A program made the translations under genes and the position numbers. Shown here piece by piece: positions 1 to 9,869 of a stretch of DNA of 46,695 bases. The stretch is from contig MNCI01016152.1 in the NCBI GenBank assembly GCA_015680685.1, positions 70,971 to 117,665 of the forward strand. The letters are read 5' to 3'. Under the pieces are notes generated by a model. It saw only the letters and a list, made by a program, of their open reading frames with translations. It was not told the DNA's origin and did not search any database. Origin of the DNA: Gnetum montanum (lineage: Eukaryota; Streptophyta; Gnetopsida; Gnetales; Gnetaceae). Position 1 is the first letter of the stretch. Each line of letters starts with the position of its first letter.

Positions 1-726
1 AGGTTACATATCAACAGATTATTCTCACATGTGGTTACCTTGGAAAGGAGAACCAAATCAAAAATACATCTATAGTGAACCCTTGATGATTGATAACATT
101 ACTTCAAATGGAAAAAGTAAAATGGTTGAAAAAGGAGGTGTTGAAAACAAAATTTGTACACTCCAAAAAATTATAGTTCTGAAAAACAACAATCAAAGAA
201 TGAGGATAAATGGGAGTTATACTTTGATGGTTCATGTAATTCAAAAGGTGCAGCAGTCGGTATAGTTATATTAAGCAATGACTCACCTGAAATTCTTAAA
301 GCAATTCATCTATCTTTCCTTTGTACGAAAAACAAGGCTGAGTATGAAGCTTTATGTATTGGTATAAGAATAGCTCTAGACAAAAAGATCAGGGAAATCA
401 CTATAAAAGGAGATTCAAGATTAGTTTGTGAACAAGTAAAGGGTAACTGCGTAGTAAAGAGCTCATTCTTAAGACCTTATAAGCAACTTGCTTGTAAGAT
501 GTTAGATCAGTTTCAACATTGTCGAATAGAGCATATAAATAGAGCAGAGAATCTTATAGCAGATAATTTGGCAAAGGTAGCTTCAACATTGGATATGCAA
601 ATAATGGAAAGTTACAAGGATGTAATGATTGAAGTAGAACATCAGCCATCAGTACCAGATAATATAAGACATTTACAAGTATTTAAAGATGATGATCAAG
701 TACTAAGATTTATGAAAAACAAATAA
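1..726 (+). pseudogene. Ty3/gypsy polyprotein fragment: RNase H of the RVT_3/archaeal type
   Basis: From 154 the + frame reads a ribonuclease H-like domain of the kind found as a second RNase H in plant Ty3/gypsy elements. The visible order is WELYFDGSC (first catalytic Asp), NKAEYEALCIGI (catalytic Glu), IKGDSRLV (third acidic residue) and NRAENLIADNLAKVAS, followed by a linker with PSVPDNIRH. In an active element this domain removes RNA from the RNA-DNA hybrid. Bases 1-153 continue the polyprotein in another frame, so there is a frameshift near 150. A TAA at 724-726 breaks the frame, but the same frame then continues into the next entry. The 5' part of the element is outside the window. Domain identity is confident; the exact lineage is not. 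Confidence 0.8.
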
Positions 727-741
727 GAATTTGAGGGTCGA

Positions 742-1437
742 GTGATACCTGAAAATTCATCAAATTCCAAAGCTAATTTCATTCGAAAAAGGATGATTGA
801 CTTGGAACATGAGTTCAAGAAAAATTTACTTACTGGAAAGGATATACAAAACCCAGATAGTCAAGTTTTCGAGGTAGTGAATTTTGGATTAGACATAATG
901 CCAAAGATGTTAAATGTTACAAAGGAAAGAGATTCAAGTTTCAAGGTAAACTTGTTAACATGTCTAAGAAATAATTTGGACAATTTTGCTTAGTCTTATG
1001 ATGATCTTAAAGCTTTTAGGCAAGTTGTGATGACACATAAAATTATTTTAATAGAAGGTTGTAAAATAGTCAAGCAAAAACAAAGTAAATTCAATCCATC
1101 ATTTGAACCAGCTATGGAAGCCGAAATCAATAAGTTATTGCAAGCACGAATCATATATCCAGTACGATATTCAAAGTGGCTTGCTAACCTTGTTCCAGTG
1201 AGAAAGAAAAATGGTGATATAAGGCTTTGTGTAGACTTTAGAAATCTGAATGATGCCTCAAAAAAGGATAAGTATCCACTTCCAAGAATTGATGAGATGC
1301 TAATTAAAGTCGCAGGTTGTCAAGTATATTCTTTCTTAGATGGTTTCTCAGGTTATAATCAAATCATGGTAGATAAGAATGATAGATACAAAATAGCATT
1401 CATCATTTCAGAGATTGCTTATGAGAAGGTTAGAGAT
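742..1437 (+). pseudogene. Ty3/gypsy polyprotein fragment: linker plus truncated reverse transcriptase
   Basis: This continues the frame of the preceding RNase H with only two stops (TAA at 724, TAG at 991, the latter probably a Trp codon in the ancestor). A linker of about 90 residues leads to a Ty3/gypsy reverse transcriptase N-terminus: the tether stretch with EAEINKLLQARIIYPVRYS, then LVPVRKKNGDIRLCVDFRN, KYPLPRIDEML and FLDGFSGYNQI. The last contains the first catalytic Asp. Homology stops after about 1401, before the MPFGL and YxDD motifs, so the polymerase is truncated and dead. The frame then runs through unrelated sequence to a stop at 1489. RNase H ahead of reverse transcriptase differs from the textbook gypsy order, but the shared frame suggests it is ancestral rather than a rearrangement. 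Confidence 0.8.
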
Positions 1438-1710
1438 ATGAGAATTCCTACCAGAGTAACCCTCATCATTCTCTTCCCATCTCAAGAATAGTCCATGAGT
1501 AAAGGACTTGATAGTGTACAGTTTGTTTGTTTTTTTTTTTTTTTTAGGAATGAAGTTTTTATACCACCAAACCTTATGTTTGATAGGAATTTTCCTCCAA
1601 AAAGATTTATCTTTTCAGCTGTAAAAAGTTCAATAAAAACTTCAAATTACAGTTCAGTTTTAAAATGGGGCTTGCATAAATTTCTTTAAACCTTTTAAGG
1701 GGGCAGAAAT
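1438..1710. other. no gene seen; T-rich junction
   Basis: This interval lies between the truncated reverse transcriptase and the first sucrose-phosphate synthase copy. It holds a run of 16 T (1530-1545) and no recognisable domain. It may be flank captured during duplication or truncation. Confidence 0.4.
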
Positions 1711-2216
1711 GTTGGCACATTTTGGCCATTTCATGGAACAAGTTGCATTTGAGCAAGGAAACAGTTCCAAAGAGAAAATTAGATCTTACTAAAAAGGCTA
1801 ATTTGAATGCTAATTCACTTATATTTCCTACCATAAGGAGGAAACACCAGGTATTGTTAATTGCCATGGACAGTTATAGTCAAGATGACAAGGGTACAAC
1901 CTTTCTGGTTGTGATTAAAGAACTGATGGCAACCGCCTCTGAAATTTCATTATCAAAGTCCACAGGAATTATTCTATCATCTTCCTTAAGTATCTCTGAA
2001 ACACTCTCTCTTTTGTGCTCTGGAGACATAAATGTATTAGATTTTGATGCATTCATTTGTAGCAGCAGCAATGAAATTACTATACAACTCCGCAGAATTC
2101 TACTGGCAACAGTGTTGGTGGAGATTACTCTTATGCCATTAACCAAGATTATACATCTCATATTGAATATGGGTGGGGTGCCGAAGACTTTCGTAAAATC
2201 ATACTTAAATGGGTAA
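1711..2216 (+). pseudogene. sucrose-phosphate synthase C-terminal pseudogene, copy 1
   Basis: Sucrose-phosphate synthase makes sucrose-6-phosphate from UDP-glucose and fructose-6-phosphate in the cytosol. Its C-terminal region resembles sucrose-phosphate phosphatase. The + frame from about 1755 gives that region: FPTIRRKHQVLLIAMDSYS (like the family's RRRKxxxVIAVDSY), KELMATASEISLSKSTGI, LSISETLSLLCSGDIN and DFDAFICSSSNEI (like DFDALICGSGSE). A 1-nt frameshift just after this puts the rest (INQDYTSHIEYGWGAEDF) in the next frame. No start, catalytic glucosyltransferase domain or promoter is present, and the copy ends near 2216. The 379 bp from 1711 to 2089 recur at 2431-2809. This is a fragment, not an expressed enzyme; the family call is from remembered motifs. 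Confidence 0.75.
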
Positions 2217-2430
2217 ATTCAATGTGAACATTCTTTTTTTGAGAAAAATTTAGGGACATGTATTAATACAAACATAGAAAATATTTACATCAAATGAAGA
2301 GGGGGAGAAGTACCCACTAAGATCAAAACACCATAACAACCTTGCTTGTTTCAATCAGGCCATGCAACAAACCACAACAACACAAAATTGATCCATCATT
2401 ATGGAGACCCACATAGCAAACAAACCTTTT
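2217..2430. other. spacer between the two pseudogene copies
   Basis: About 214 bp of AT-rich sequence separate the copies. No domain or repeat was recognised. Its right end joins directly to the repeated gttggcacat start of copy 2. Confidence 0.4.
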
Positions 2431-2809
2431 GTTGGCACATTTTGGCCATTTCATGGAACAGGTTGCATCTGAGCAGGGAAATAGTTCCAAAGAGAAAATC
2501 AAATCTTACTAAAAAGGTTGATTTGAATACTAATTCACTTATATTTCCTACCATAAGGAGGAAACGTCAGGTATTGGTAATTGCCGTGGACAGTTATAGT
2601 CAAGATGACAAGGGTACAGCCTTTCTGGTTGTGATTAAAGAACTGATGGCAACCACCTCTAAAATTTCATTATCGAAGTCCACAGGAATTATTCTATCGT
2701 CTTCCTTAAGTATCTCTGAAATAGTCTCTCTTTTATGCTCTGGAGGCATAAATGTATCAGATTTTGATGCATTCATTTGTAGCAGCGGCAATGAAATTAC
2801 TATACAACT
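2431..2809 (+). pseudogene. sucrose-phosphate synthase C-terminal pseudogene, copy 2
   Basis: This is a direct copy of 1711-2089 at an offset of exactly 720 bp with no gaps. I count 24 substitutions in 379 positions (about 94% identity), nearly all transitions. The frame reads FPTIRRKRQVLVIAVDSYS, SKSTGIILSSSLSISE and SDFDAFICSSGNEI, slightly closer to the active family than copy 1. It carries the same 1-nt frameshift after SSGNEI, so the template was already broken when duplicated. It lacks the QDYTSHIEY tail that copy 1 keeps, with the breakpoint at tatacaact. Non-functional; it probably arose by local tandem duplication. Confidence 0.75.
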
Positions 2810-2837
2810 TTATTAGAAGTAGAAGTAGATTCGCAGA

Positions 2838-3163
2838 GTTGTGCTCAAATGTTTTTGCAAAACTTTATTTGTTACAAGTAGGTATTATAAGGACTGCATA
2901 GACTAGGCAATTGAACAAAATAGGAACTCTCAACAACTCACAGTACTTTGCAAAGTTGGCTAAATCTCTTTAAGATAATTCATTTATAGTTTTACACACA
3001 ACCCAATCGTTTCATTTTTCACAATAGCACATCACAACAGCACACACACATGCTCACATTAACTACTAAGTCTATTTGGAGGTATCTAGGCCTTGGTGTT
3101 GCCAGAAGACCAACAAGCACCTAAATCCTGTTCGACGACACTCGTTGGCGATCGTGTCCCAAA
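2838..3163. repeat. dispersed repeat, copy A
   Basis: This stretch aligns, diverged and gapped, with 40608-40900. Shared landmarks include tttatttgtt, aaaataggaa, actcaca, ttagctaaat or ttggctaaat, a cacacacacat-like stretch and aggtatct-ggccttggtgttgcc-agaccagcaag. Copy A then has a short inverted repeat, gttggcga...tcgccaac, at about 3143-3175. It looks like part of an interspersed element, but no coding domain or LTR terminus identifies the family. Confidence 0.5.
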
Positions 3164-3400
3164 CGGTCGCCAACACCTTCTAAGATGTAAGAAAAGAAAT
3201 GGTACCAAATCGAAGAAAAACAAAGGATAACAAAGGCCCCAAAGTAGTAGGACCTAGTATCAACTAGCCAAATATACAAAAATCCAAAAAACTAGTAACA
3301 AAAAGGGGGATCCTAACCTCAATTTCTACATCAACCAATATAAACAATAGGACTAAGTCCTATTGGTTTCATGAACTAAGTCCTATTGGCATTGTAGCTA
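3164..3400. other. no gene seen
   Basis: AT-rich sequence with no recognised open frame or repeat. It lies between the dispersed repeat and the minus-strand coiled-coil remnant. Confidence 0.3.
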
Positions 3401-4440
3401 CTTCTACTTTAGGAGATCTTTTTCTCTTTGCTTTACCTCTATGATCTTGCAAGTAACCCTCTCTTGCTCCTTCCAAAGAAGCTCCTACTAAATTTGCATG
3501 CACATCTCTGCTTCAACATTGTTCTTGTTGGCAGCCTTCCTCAAATCACACCTCCTTAGTTCCTATTTTGCCTCTTCTTTGTATTGTAAGATTACCTATT
3601 CAAGTGCCTAGCTAAATTCTTCCTTCTATTGCTTCCATTTCACCTTCCAAAGTGCCCATTCCTCTAAATAAGTAGCCTTGGTAGCATCTTTGAGAGCCTT
3701 AATAAGATCTATTCTAATGATCTATCACCAAGGCTCCATAGTAGGGGGTTCTTATTCCATGTTAGCCTCAACCTTGATCCCATCCTCCATGAGGTTCTAT
3801 GCATAGGGTTGGCATTGTTCATAAATAGTGATGATAGTGCAATCTAAACGTGGGATTAGAGGGTGTGCCACCCATCATAGAGTAAGGATGAGCTTGGAGG
3901 GAGGCAAGAAAAAATTTGGAAAGGTTCATGCTGCATCCTTTCTGTAAACACTTTAGGAAGGCAAAGCACATACCTTGAAGCTCTCTAACATTACCTAATT
4001 AGATAAAGAAGCCATCAACCAACTTGACAGCATCCTACCACATCAATGGCAAGGCCAATTTAAGAACCTACCCACTTCTAGTTTTAGGAATCATGCCCTA
4101 AAACACTTTGCAGGATCATGGAGGCCTCCCCCTCATGTGAAGGATCACTTCTCCCACCATGGAAATGTCCAAGTAACCAGAAATGGCTACTTTTGTAAGA
4201 GTAGTCCGCACTCCATAGTATGTAGTAAAGTCATTTCTCCCATTGTGGAAGAAGGCCCCATAAGCCAATTCTGGGTCCCGTTCTAACAATGGAAAAAGGT
4301 CTACCCAACCCACACATGACACCATACACCAAAAGACTTGATTTCCTTGATATCCATAACAAGTAGGCTCAAACGTGGGTGTGACCCCCATTACATTCGA
4401 GATAATGTGTAGATGGAGGAAGTCACACTGACTAGAAGAT
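3400..4440 (-). pseudogene. decayed minus-strand coding region of unknown family, coiled-coil rich
   Basis: I do not recognise this region. The longest open stretch (4391 to 4116, minus) gives 91 residues with GRNDFTTYYGVRTTLTKVAI and SGYLDISMVGEVI. Further downstream on the minus strand, frames broken by stops give a charged, helix-prone stretch (LEEWALWKVKWKQ, then Lys/Glu-rich segments such as NNVEAEMCMQI and LLWKEQERVTCKI) that would suit a coiled coil. The layout, a compact domain followed by coiled coil, recalls the 3' ORF of E1 and E2 described below, but I see no residue-level match. It lies beyond the 3' end of LINE-M on the same strand. It may belong to another retroelement. Confidence 0.3.
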
Positions 4441-4449
4441 CAATATGTT

Positions 4450-7447
4450 GCATGCCCTCCAAAAGCACTAAAGCATAGTTATTGTCTTAAAATATCTGTT
4501 TAGAGGAAGAGGAGGTTGCAAAGATGCATCATGTCAAACAACACAACAAAATTTACATTAGTAGAGGAAGTGAAAGATTGTTTCTAGCATAGAAGAGCAA
4601 AGGGAACAAGTAGGAGGCATGTTTATACACTATGCATGGAGGAAATAGCAAAGTGGTAGAGTAGCATGTAGTGCTACCTATAAAAACACTTTTATTTTCT
4701 TCAAAATTCTCCCCTCCCAAATGCGCTTCTAACCCTCGACCACTAGATACTCATGTATGATAATATCCCATGGTTGTACCCCCAGCAAGTCATTTTTGAA
4801 CATTATATGTGCATGCCTACATAAAGCCCACCAAACATAAGAGTCCTAAGTTTGTGCTCTCCATTGTTGGTATGTAGTTCTCATGACAAGAATCCATTGT
4901 GCTGCATAATCATTGGCCTACATCAAGTGGTTGATGAGGTGTTGGGCCCATGGTGATGGTGCCCTAAAACTTCAAGATCTTGAGGCCCCTAGCTACCTTC
5001 AGTCTGGCCATCATGTCCTAGCAAATAAGATGCATGTGTTATCCTCCTTTATTCCTGAACCAAATAAAATTCCTAATGAACTGATCCGCCCACTAAACAA
5101 CTACCACCAAAGGATTGGCAACAAAATTAGTGAAGCCAATAATGTCAAAGAGAACTAAATTTGCTAAGATAATGTGTCCTTTCCTATTAAGGAACTGATT
5201 AGTCTAGTGCCCAATCAATTACTAAATTTTCTAGATCAAGCTAGACCATAATCTCTTCTAATTCCAAGCATAGATGGGTATCCCCAAATAAGACTCTATT
5301 AACATTCCAAGGAGAATTCCTAGAACTTGTCCAACCAATTCCTTAACATGGCCATCAACATTAAAAACATGCAAATAAAACTTACTTCTATTTATTTCTA
5401 ACCCCATCTCTGTGGCCATCCTACTAAGAGCTTTATTTAGCTCATGAGCCTGGGAAAACATTTCCCTAGAGAACATGATAGTATCATTGGCATAGTGTTC
5501 TACCAGAAACTCCACCTAGGCAATCTACAACCCTCTAACCCCTTCAAACTTATAGTATATATGCATCATGTCAATAGAAAGTATGAAGAGTTAAGGCAAG
5601 AGGGGATCTCCTTGTCTTAATCCTCACTTAGCGGAGGAAAAACCTCAACTTTCATTAGTAATATCAATGGAGTGGACACCAAACTCTTAGATTTAGATGC
5701 AAAGATTAATGAAATTCATGTGCACACCCTTTTTGCTCATGATATATCTAAGGATAGTTCAACTAATGATATCATATGCTTTGGTTATATCAAGCTTAAG
5801 ACACATACCTGGGAACTTGATCCCATGCACGGAGTGCAAGATTTCTTGTAAGAGGATAATATGGTCCTAGATGAATCATCCTTTAATAAATCCTTTTTAT
5901 TATACTCCCATCAATTTTGACATTAGTGGTGTCAGTCTCTAGATAAGCATCTTAGTAAAAAGTCTCAATACCATATTACAAATCCTAATTAGTCTAAATT
6001 GGAAAGGATCCATGGGATTCAAGACCTTAGGGATGAGCATAATGTAGGAGCAATTTATTTCGCCCCTTGCCTACTACTATTATAACATTAGATTAAATGC
6101 ATCAAGGATATTGTTGCCTAAGATGTTAGCATATTCCTTAAAAAATTCAATTTGCTAGCCATCAAGATCGAGGACACTAGAATTTTGCACTAAGGTCATG
6201 GTTAACTCTAGTTCATCCATAGTAAATGGGAAAATCAAGTTATTATTCTCCTCTACTTCTACCACTAACTATATTGGGATTGAGATAAGTAGGGTTTCTT
6301 TGTACCACCAAATGTTAGCTAAATATTCTTGCATAATTTAAGCAATATTGGAAGTGCTCGTGAAGCTTTCTCCCTTATGTACGAGCTAGTGAATCCTTTA
6401 AGAGCCATAGTTGGTTTTTTCCTTAGTGAAAAAGAACTTGGTATTCCTGTCACCATCTGTTAGCCACTGGACCCTAGACCTCAGTCACCAGTACAGTTCC
6501 TTATTAGCCAAGATCTCTTGAAGTTTCTATAACATAACTTCAAGTAGTTTATCCCCTTGCTCCTGCTTAGCCTAAATCTTAAAGAGCTTCACTCTCAACA
6601 TTGGCTTGATTTCTCAAAATAAATATTTCTTTGCTATCATCTTGAACTTAATCACTTGCTTCAACCTAGAAAGCCCTTGATTTAGGAAATCATGACAATC
6701 CATTCAATTTGGATAACTAGCCCAAATGTCTTTAACTATTAGCCTTAACTAGGGTTTACATAACCAAGACTACTCAAACCACAAAGGACTAGATCCATGG
6801 GGTCAGGGCATGTCCACATGACACACCACCGAACTATGATCAAAGGTTTTTCTTTCCTAACCAAAATCCATAATCTCATAGTTCATGAAGGTGTTAGTGG
6901 TAATCCAAACACTATTAATTCAATTCATAATTTACTCTCTCCACTAGCATTGGTTGCATCAAGTGTGAAGTTGCAATCTTTAAGTTCCATGTTAACTAGT
7001 TTATGATCTTGAAGGAATTGCAAAAAATATTGATAGCCAAGAGGATCATCAACATTTCCCCCACACTTTTCCCAACCATGAAGGTGTTGGTTGAAGTCCT
7101 TGCTAATGATCCAATGTTCTTTGTTAGGGATTAGTGATGTAGTGCATCTAAGTTACTAATGTCAATCTTTCCAACTTTGTGATTCATAGAAATTTGTAAG
7201 TCATATTCCTAAAGAAACTAAGAAAATCATCATGCTTCAATTGGAGGAGTCAACTAAATTCAACAATAACCTAGAAAGTGTGGCCAAGCCACCTACCCTA
7301 CCTTTGCAAGCAACAAAATGGAGCTCCCATCCCCACCATTGTAGCTAGTGGGATTCCTAGTACTGAATTTGGTTTCCTACAAACAAAGTATATTACAGTC
7401 TTCACTATGTACGATACCTTTTAGGGTATTTCATTTGTAGGATGTAC
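4450..7447 (-). mobile_element. LINE-M, 3' part: L1-type LINE ORF2 (endonuclease, reverse transcriptase, zf-RVT)
   Basis: On the minus strand this reads the body of an L1-type ORF2. From 5' (high coordinates) it shows endonuclease remnants (7447 to about 6800), then the reverse transcriptase. The latter has a LIPK-like stretch near 6030, KLDITKAYD near 5790, GLRQGDP near 5630 and HYANDTIMF at about 5495. The Asp-Asp box is changed to Ala-Asn-Asp, so one catalytic Asp is lost. A YLGIP motif follows near 5275, then WEGRILKKIK and a zinc-knuckle-like tail near 4700. Stops and frameshifts are frequent. It is AT-rich, unlike its relative LINE-P at 40944. Its 5' end is at 30272-31690, separated by the E1 insertion. 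The 3' end near 4450 is approximate. Confidence 0.8.
5258..5515 (-). pseudogene. LINE-M reverse transcriptase palm segment
   Basis: This is the best-preserved open stretch of LINE-M: 85 residues carrying the mutated catalytic box (HYANDTIMF, normally YADD), helix residues FSQAHELNKALSRM, LEINRSKF and the thumb-proximal SYLGIP. The order and spacing match L1-type LINE reverse transcriptases. The preceding frame contains GLRQGDP, interrupted by stops. It is dead because of the Asp-to-Asn change and the flanking stops. Confidence 0.8.
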
Positions 7448-7452
7448 CCTAG
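7448..7452. repeat. target-site duplication of E1, left (cctag)
   Basis: The 5 bp cctag immediately precede the TGATAAAATC terminus of the left E1 LTR. They recur at 30267-30271 directly after the right LTR. Five base pairs is the usual size for Ty3/gypsy integrases. Confidence 0.85.
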
Positions 7453-7551
7453 TGATAAAATCATTTAAGACAATGATCTGATATCATATCTATGATATTG
7501 TAGCCTTGCTTACATCATCGTAGATATGATGTAGTGCATCCTATTTTTCAT

Positions 7552-7559
7552 TATAAATA
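7552..7559 (+). promoter_or_regulatory. TATA box of E1 5' LTR
   Basis: TATAAATA lies about 55 bp after the U3 palindrome and is conserved in the right LTR at 29462-29469. It is a plausible RNA polymerase II start for the genomic transcript. Confidence 0.6.
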
Positions 7560-7894
7560 CCAATCCACTATTGAATTAAACGAACAACTTTAGTCTAACA
7601 CTTAGCAAAATTCTTGCAATTTTTTTTTTGTGATTTAGACATAGTGACATAGTGAATGCCTATAGTGTAGTGTTAAACAATTGTATGGAATATTTGTTCA
7701 AGTTAATTTTTCTTGGGTATAGTTCATGGCAAGAAATCAAGATTGAGATTCTTTTCCACCATTGCAACATTCTAGTTAGTTTACTTTACTCTTAATTAGT
7801 TCATGTTTACTTAGTATAATTACTATCTTTCAAGCATGTTTACTTTTCTTAAGTATTTTACAATACCTAAGTATATTACTTTTCCAATGTTCCT

Positions 7895-8272
7895 TAGTAT
7901 GGCAATATAAGTATGACTAGTTTCAAACATATAGTGTAATCATTTGGTAATCCCAGTAGTGTTATTGTCTAGTTTTCCTAGTAGCATAACACTTGGTAAC
8001 CCCAATGACAATTATATAAGTTGAAGACGTGAACGGTAAACCATGAATGGATACTTATTTCCTATAGGCTAGAATAGTCTCTTTACTATAGTAGTATAAG
8101 TACAACTAGTTTCAAATATATAGTGTAATCGTTTGGTAATCCCAATAGTGTTATTATTTCATTTGCCTAGTAGCATAACACTTAGTAATCCAAATGGTGG
8201 CTACATAGGCCCAAGACGTGAATGGTAAAATAAGAACAAATACTTATTGCCTATAGGCTAGAATAGCCTCTT
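7895..8272 (+). repeat. 189-bp tandem duplication inside E1 5' LTR
   Basis: The unit beginning around the tttcaaacatatagtgtaat stretch is present twice with a period of 189 bp (the anchor actag ends at 7920 and 8109). Both units include the cctagtagcataacactt region. The right LTR has a single unit (about 29806-29990), so the duplication arose in this LTR or in a template not shared by the other. Confidence 0.8.
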
Positions 8273-8353
8273 TACTTACATTACACTTAGACTTAGATTA
8301 TATCACTTTGTTTCAAACATGTTTACACCTAGCCTTAATTTGAGCCAACAACA

Positions 8354-9190
8354 TTGATGAATTGCATTTACATTTGCTCCGATGTCAAGTACATGACGTT
8401 GAAGCCATGATGTCGTGTACACAATGTCAGGGTATATACCCCAAGTCTATAAATACTATGCCTAGGCTCCAATTTTCATAATCAGTTTTTGGTCATTCTT
8501 AGTTAGAGTAGCAAAGCTCTTGCCGTTTCTTTTGCTCAGAGTTAGAATATTTTTTGAGTGCCCGTAGAAGCACTCTAAGTGTGTACGGTTCTTTCTTTGA
8601 GCACTAATATGCTTGAGTGCAACAGTGTGATGGGAATAAAATGAACTCTTTTGACAATCCTTGCAGCACTAAGGATAGATTAATATTTTCTTTAATTCAT
8701 TTTACTTTCTTGCTCTTTACTTTAATGCATTTGAATTAAGTAATTTACTTCTGGTTGTTAATGAACACAAGAATGACCACTTTGAGCATTCATATAGTAC
8801 TTGGTAACCCAACAACACTTAACGTTTGGTAGCCCAGTAGTGCTATATGTGTTTAGGATGTGTTCAGGAAAGTGGGATGATTACTTGTATTAAGCTAGAT
8901 AGACAATAACGAATTGATTTTAAATTAATCTACTCTTCATTCTTGTTGTAGGAAATCACATCTATAAAACATAAAATGATAGAAAAAATCATATAACTCA
9001 ATTACACTTAAACCATATCCTTGAACCTCACAAGTGTAGTTGGGAAGATAACAAACATTCTCAATGCCCATTTCACTTCCTAGAAGAGCTCGTACATTAG
9101 ATAACTATAGGTCCATGGAATTTGACTGGATCACACGTAACACCTTAGTGATTTATATGGTTGGGCATAGGGGTACCTCGCCACTCATAA
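8354..9190 (+). mobile_element. solo LTR related to the E2 family, in E1 5' LTR
   Basis: This 837-bp insert starts TGATGAATTG and ends CCACTCATAA, and is flanked by aacat at 8349-8353 and 9191-9195. Its right end is the reverse complement of the E2 LTR start (gagtggcgaggtacccc) and the similarity continues inward. Its size matches the 816-825 bp E2 LTRs. It has its own TATA box (TATAAATA, 8448-8455) on the + strand, so it is oriented opposite to E2. No internal sequence remains, as expected after recombination between two LTRs. Confidence 0.8.
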
Positions 9191-9391
9191 AACATCAACC
9201 TATCATATGCCTCACTAAGAGTTAAATCATACAACTTGCACTTTACTATCTTAAAGTGAGAAGCCAGTGATCATGAACTAAACTTCAAATACTAGTGAAT
9301 TTACACTAGCCATCCATGGATTATAATTAGGTCACACATGTACACTCATGACTTATATGGTGGAGTGTTTGAATACCCAACTACTCATCAT

Positions 9392-9409
9392 TAGCATCAT
9401 TGCTGAGGA
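9392..9409 (+). promoter_or_regulatory. E1 primer-binding site, tRNA-Asp type (decayed)
   Basis: TAGCATCATTGCTGAGGA begins 1 nt after the 5' LTR. It matches the complement of the plant tRNA-Asp(GTC) 3' end at 13 of 18 positions, and all mismatches are transitions. The better-preserved E2 site supports the call. A tRNA-Asp primer is typical of the Athila/Tat branch. Confidence 0.65.
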
Positions 9410-9869
9410 TGTGTCAATGCTCACTAAGTAGTTGATTTTACAAAGTTTGTTATGTTAAGAGTCATCAAGAAAATCCTTCACACTTAAACCAATTTTTCCA
9501 AAGTACATACTTAAGGAATTAAACATCACCAATAAGAAGAAATCATCATCTACTAATGAATTTAATAAGAGTCATGATAGGGAATATAATGAAGAAGACT
9601 GAAGTGTGCCCATGCAAACTAGAACATCCTATGCTCATACTAATTCATATTATCCTAACTTCACATTTTTCTTTCACTAGGATAAACAACTAGGATGGAG
9701 AGATTTATAGGGTAATATTGTCTTACATTCAAAATGTTCTACATCATCAATGCTGCAAATAGCCCTTAGAAGGTCAAACCTTGATGACATACAAGAAGGA
9801 TACCACATCACTAAGCATATGAGCAAGCCATACCAACCAACAGAAGCTCAGGGAAAATAGGATTTTGCT
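9410..9869 (+). other. E1 leader region
   Basis: This is untranslated leader between the primer site and the gag region. AT-rich, with no ORF or structure recognised. Confidence 0.4.

Larger units (their letters stand above)
7453..9390 (+). repeat. E1 left (5') LTR
   Basis: The LTR runs from TGATAAAATC to CTACTCATCA. It contains palindromic U3 sequence (about 7481-7500), a TATA box TATAAATA at 7552-7559, a 189-bp tandem duplication (7895-8272) and a solo LTR insertion (8354-9190). Without these two additions it is about 907 bp, matching the 904-bp right LTR. Confidence 0.85.

Noticed and set aside
3143-3175. Inverted repeat as a terminator or tRNA-like structure
   Set aside because: Only an 8-bp stem with a long loop, in a diverged repeat, with no supporting features.
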